Assembly: GCA_937899365.1 (NCBI GenBank)
Contig: CALBPH010000439.1
Location: 1-8,732 of the forward strand
Length of the DNA: 8,732 nucleotides
Reading direction: 5' to 3'
From: an uncultured Leptolyngbya sp.
GTDB taxonomy: Bacteria; Cyanobacteriota; Cyanobacteriia; Phormidesmidales; Phormidesmidaceae
The notes beneath the pieces were generated by a model, which did no database searches, was not told where the DNA came from, and worked only from the letters and a program-made list of their open reading frames with translations. Position numbers and translations under genes: made by a program. Shown here piece by piece: positions 6,672-8,732 of this stretch; within the stretch, counting starts at the first letter, position 1, and every line of letters starts with the position of its first letter.

Positions 6672-7334
6672 CTAATCTGAATCCCGTTGTCTTGCTTGCA
6701 GTCTCTGTTGAACCTTGGCCTGAGTCAGTAAAATATCAGCGTCTATGCGGGCTCGTCTTGCTGACCATAGCCGGTTAAGAGACGCTACACCTGCTTCCTG
6801 GGCAACTACCGCGTCGCTGTCGATTTGTTTGGCAAGTTCAAACTGACGTTGGCGAAGCTCAACTTCCTGGGGGGTGATGGCTATGTCAAACGTGGGGTCT
6901 ATGTTATTTGATTGCAATGCCTGCTGTGCTCGCGTCAGCATGATTTGGCAATCGAGACGAAATTTTCTGATAGCTAGCACGTCTCGCTGAGAGGTTAGGT
7001 TGACCTCACGGTCTAGTTCGGCCTGCTCTTCGATAAATTGGGCAAAATCTGCCTGGTACTGCCGCAGCTCAACTTCTTCTTCGGTGACGATGGCCGGGAT
7101 GATGGGGACCGAACAAGCGGTGGGAATTGTATACGCGCCTGATAGGGCACGGGCAATCAGCCTGGAGTCTGGCTGGGGTGGCGGTGATGCTGAGGAGGGT
7201 ATCGCTGGTAAGGACTGGGTGCCCACTCCCACGGCGGCTGTACTAAACCCTGCGACGACGATTACTAAAACGGCGATGAGTAGCGATCGCAAAACCGTCG
7301 GAGCAAGTTTCCACAGGTGCTTAATGTCTTTCAT
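6672..7334 (-). CDS. Membrane-anchored or exported coiled-coil protein with internal duplication, unknown function
   Basis: The 220-residue product has a basic start (MKDIKHLWK), a hydrophobic segment at about 14-38 (LRSLLIAVLVIVVAGF) and then a Pro/Ser-rich stretch (41-55). This looks like a signal anchor or a signal peptide cleaved near STAAVG; there is no lipobox cysteine. The rest is charged and helical. Residues 83-141 and 153-211 form an ungapped duplication at an offset of exactly 70, both opening with T-x-x-E-V-E-L-R-Q and closing with ILT/LLT-x-A, about 20 of 59 positions identical by my count. Two cysteines (74 and 129) lie outside the membrane segment. The start at 7334 has no clear Shine-Dalgarno but puts the hydrophobic segment correctly. 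The nearest upstream gene on the strand is 152 bp away. I do not recognise the family; a periplasmic coiled-coil role is inferred. Confidence 0.75.
   Translation of the reverse strand: MKDIKHLWKLAPTVLRSLLIAVLVIVVAGFSTAAVGVGTQSLPAIPSSASPPPQPDSRLIARALSGAYTIPTACSVPIIPAIVTEEEVELRQYQADFAQFIEEQAELDREVNLTSQRDVLAIRKFRLDCQIMLTRAQQALQSNNIDPTFDIAITPQEVELRQRQFELAKQIDSDAVVAQEAGVASLNRLWSARRARIDADILLTQAKVQQRLQARQRDSD
7283..7290. repeat. HIP1 octamer GCGATCGC (copy 3)
   Basis: A third copy, in the signal-anchor coding part of the coiled-coil gene. Confidence 0.8.
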
Positions 7335-7429
7335 GGCAGGATTCGAGTACTAACCGATGGTATCCTTTATTTTTTTCAACGCCCATGGCTGAGTTTCCTG
7401 GGAAAACCTTGGACTAGGCGGCTGACTAT

Positions 7430-7471
7430 AGTCAATGGCTGGACATAGCCCCAGTCAATGGCTGGGCATAG
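7430..7471. repeat. Tandem pair of 19-bp direct repeats
   Basis: AGTCAATGGCTGGACATAG (7430-7448) recurs at 7453-7471 with one mismatch, separated by CCCC, giving a 23-bp period. The pair lies in the 152-bp gap between the nuclease-like gene and the coiled-coil gene, about 100 bp upstream of the latter's start. It could be a binding site or a simple local duplication. Confidence 0.8.
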
Positions 7472-7486
7472 GCGCACACCACTTAT

Positions 7487-8104
7487 TTAGTCAGGATTTT
7501 CTTGCATGATTCCAACTAAGGTGGCCAATACCTGTTCTAGTTCATCAGGCACCTTGTACAAAGTCAGGTCCTGGCTAATTTTACGGTTGAGCCGATTGAG
7601 TTTGCCAAAACGCCATGCTTCTCCGATGGTTACCGCCCCATAGACGATATCCCGCTCATCTGTCTCTGCCAGGGCAATTAATTCGATAGCTAGCTGGGTA
7701 AAGCCTCGACTCAAGTCATCGCGTTTTGCTTCCACTACAGCTACGCTAGCTTGGGACCTGAGCAAATAGTCTAAGCTGCCTTTGAGCCAGTCATTGACTA
7801 CAAGGGGATACTCAATCCTGAGTTGGCAGTGACAAAGGCGGACCACCTCCATCAGCACTGGTGAAACCAGTACCTCACGGCGGGCCATTTCACTCGATAG
7901 GCTGACAAAGGGCAATACGTCTTCCATTTGTTGACGCAGGGCAGGTAAACGCTCAAGTGTTTGACTTACTTTGGGTAGCGTCAGCTTTTCAAGGGTTAGC
8001 TCATAACCAAATTCTGCCAAAATCTCGTCAGGTTCATAGGGCATTTCGAAATATTGTCGAAATGAATAGGACTTTCCTGCTTGCAAAATTTTGCTACGTC
8101 CCAT
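7487..8104 (-). CDS. Small PD-(D/E)XK nuclease-like protein
   Basis: This 205-residue protein has a restriction-endonuclease-like core: an N-terminal helix with REVLVSPVLMEV (76-87, Glu77 or Glu86), then GSLDYLL with Asp112, VVEAKRDD with Glu125 and Lys127, and GFTQLAIELIAL with Gln137. Asp-x12-Glu-x-Lys followed by a helix carrying Gln is the signature of the PD-(D/E)XK superfamily. There is no helicase, methyltransferase or specificity domain and no partner gene beside it. Many cyanobacterial genomes carry such solo proteins, sometimes labelled restriction-like; their targets are generally unknown. The start at 8104 has GGAG at 8113-8116, eight bases upstream, and a promoter-like sequence just before that. 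Fold assignment is fairly sure; biological role (defence, repair or other) is not. Confidence 0.8.
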   Translation of the reverse strand: MGRSKILQAGKSYSFRQYFEMPYEPDEILAEFGYELTLEKLTLPKVSQTLERLPALRQQMEDVLPFVSLSSEMARREVLVSPVLMEVVRLCHCQLRIEYPLVVNDWLKGSLDYLLRSQASVAVVEAKRDDLSRGFTQLAIELIALAETDERDIVYGAVTIGEAWRFGKLNRLNRKISQDLTLYKVPDELEQVLATLVGIMQENPD

Positions 8105-8128
8105 TCTTAAAGCTCCGATCAGCTAAGA

Positions 8129-8157
8129 GATATACGCCTATGATAAACCGCCCTCAA
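8129..8157 (-). promoter_or_regulatory. Predicted sigma70-type promoter of the nuclease-like gene
   Basis: On the minus strand TTGAGG (8152-8157) and TATATC (8129-8134) are separated by exactly 17 bp. A start near 8122 would give a leader of roughly 18 bases that includes the GGAG at 8113-8116. Both hexamers match four of six consensus bases, and the fit with the gene start strengthens the call. Confidence 0.4.
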
Positions 8158-8409
8158 ATCGACAGCCTTCGATATTCCTAACTCTCAGCAAACCAGCGGC
8201 GGATTGTCTCCACTTGAAAACGGTAACCATTGGTGGTTGCTTCGCTCATCTCTCAATTTAGAGATTTGCCAGATGTACAGGTCGCTCATCTTATTAGGTC
8301 TTGGCCCTTGGGATGATACAAATGACATTTTGGTGATATCAGGCAATTGAGAAACATAGAGCAGCTCAAGTATGAGTGGCTAAATAAGTACTGCTATTCC
8401 TGGTTCAAG

Positions 8410-8429
8410 ATGCTTTATTCTCAAAGCAT
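8410..8429 (+). repeat. Perfect 7-bp hairpin in the leader of the amidohydrolase gene
   Basis: ATGCTTT (8410-8416) pairs with AAAGCAT (8423-8429) around a 6-base loop, 42 to 61 bases before the start codon. It may affect the leader RNA or be an operator; its function cannot be told from sequence. Confidence 0.4.
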
Positions 8430-8470
8430 TCTGCCTTACAACTAAGTACAGGCCCATTACCCTGCTCCAA

Positions 8471-8732
8471 ATGCACAGCCAGATCAAAGCGATTACCGAG
8501 AAAATTACCCCCCGTCTGATTGACATTCGCCGCCACCTCCATGCCCATCCAGAGCTAAGCGGTCAAGAATATAAAACCGCCGCCTATGTGGCCGGGGTCA
8601 TGTCGTCCTGTGGGTTCCATGTGCAAGAGATGGTGGGCAAAACGGGGGTGGTGGCCAATCTGAACGGTGCAGGCCAGGTAGCTGACGTCTTAGCTGTGCG
8701 CACTGATATGGATGCCCTACCGATTCCTGAAC
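8471..8732 (+). CDS. M20-family amidohydrolase (aminoacylase/IAA-amino acid hydrolase-like), N-terminal part
   Basis: The first 87 residues are present. IDIRRHLHAHPELSG (about 17-31) and LAVRTDMDALPIPE (74-87) are the first two signature blocks of M20D zinc-dependent amidohydrolases, which cleave N-acyl amino acids, hippurate-like compounds or amino-acid conjugates. The Cys/His metal-binding motif of the family comes later, beyond the window. The ATG at 8471 places the first signature about 17 residues in, as usual, and no other start codon was found in the upstream reading frame that I checked. No Shine-Dalgarno is obvious, which is common in cyanobacteria. It is divergent from the rest, so it forms a separate unit. 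The exact substrate is not determinable. Confidence 0.92.
   Translation, partial: MHSQIKAITEKITPRLIDIRRHLHAHPELSGQEYKTAAYVAGVMSSCGFHVQEMVGKTGVVANLNGAGQVADVLAVRTDMDALPIPE

Larger units (their letters stand above)
8105..8470. other. Divergent intergenic region between nuclease-like gene and amidohydrolase
   Basis: The 366 bp hold the predicted minus-strand promoter at 8129-8157, a 6-bp-stem palindrome (8248-8265), a repeated 10-mer TCGCTCATCT (8242-8251 and 8282-8291) and a 7-bp hairpin at 8410-8429. I find no convincing promoter for the plus-strand gene and no RNA gene. Confidence 0.6.

Noticed and set aside
6543..6680. 45-codon plus-strand frame (MDSIEYGLELLLIYGLHRW...) ending just inside the coiled-coil gene
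   Set aside because: No Shine-Dalgarno, no recognisable family, and length within what chance gives; conservation in relatives would be needed to revive it.
7000..7353. Plus-strand open frame over the coiled-coil gene
   Set aside because: It is antisense to a frame with a signal anchor and a conserved internal repeat, and its translation has no recognisable features.
8178..8249. 23-codon minus-strand frame (MSEATTNGYRFQVETIRRW...) upstream of the nuclease-like gene
   Set aside because: Too short to judge, no good ribosome binding site, and no match that I recognise; it might be a gene fragment.

Overview
The window looks like chromosomal DNA of a cyanobacterium. Three copies of the octamer GCGATCGC (HIP1) occur in 8.7 kb, where chance predicts roughly one per 65 kb. 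The giant RTX-type phosphohydrolase and the short conserved-hypothetical neighbours also fit a filamentous or mat-forming cyanobacterium. No tRNA, rRNA, CRISPR array, insertion sequence or phage gene is visible.

Layout. Everything from about 8104 down to 1 that looks like protein-coding gene is on the minus strand. About two thirds of the window (1-5719) is one open frame of at least 1,906 codons that runs off the left edge. It encodes a secreted mosaic enzyme: choice-of-anchor I propeller, NucH-type OB-like linker, ExeM/NucH endonuclease, UshA/5'-nucleotidase-like phosphatase, RTX calcium-binding repeats and an RTX-associated C-terminal region. Directly upstream (5799-6056) is an 85-codon frame that looks like the collapsed remnant of a second endonuclease/exonuclease/phosphatase (EEP) gene. 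A 615-bp gap (6057-6671) then holds three hairpins, one with 23 consecutive base pairs if read as plus-strand RNA. Beyond it lie a membrane-anchored or exported coiled-coil protein with an internal duplication (6672-7334) and a small PD-(D/E)XK nuclease-like protein (7487-8104). After a divergent 366-bp gap, a plus-strand M20-family amidohydrolase begins at 8471 and runs off the right edge.

How the parts may work together. The big enzyme carries the modules needed to cut extracellular nucleic acid and then dephosphorylate nucleotides, so a phosphate- or nucleoside-scavenging role is the natural inference. The linear order of modules matches that of the reactions. It has no N-terminal signal peptide but has an RTX block near its C terminus, pointing to type I secretion; no transporter gene is in the window. 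The other minus-strand genes show no clear functional tie to it.

The most notable points are the changed metal-ligand residues of the phosphatase module, the EEP remnant next to an intact EEP-containing gene, the promoter-plus-hairpins segment at 6353-6541 that could be a small RNA, and the ungapped 70-residue-offset duplication in the coiled-coil protein. I see no convincing evidence of a wholly new defence or mobile system here.
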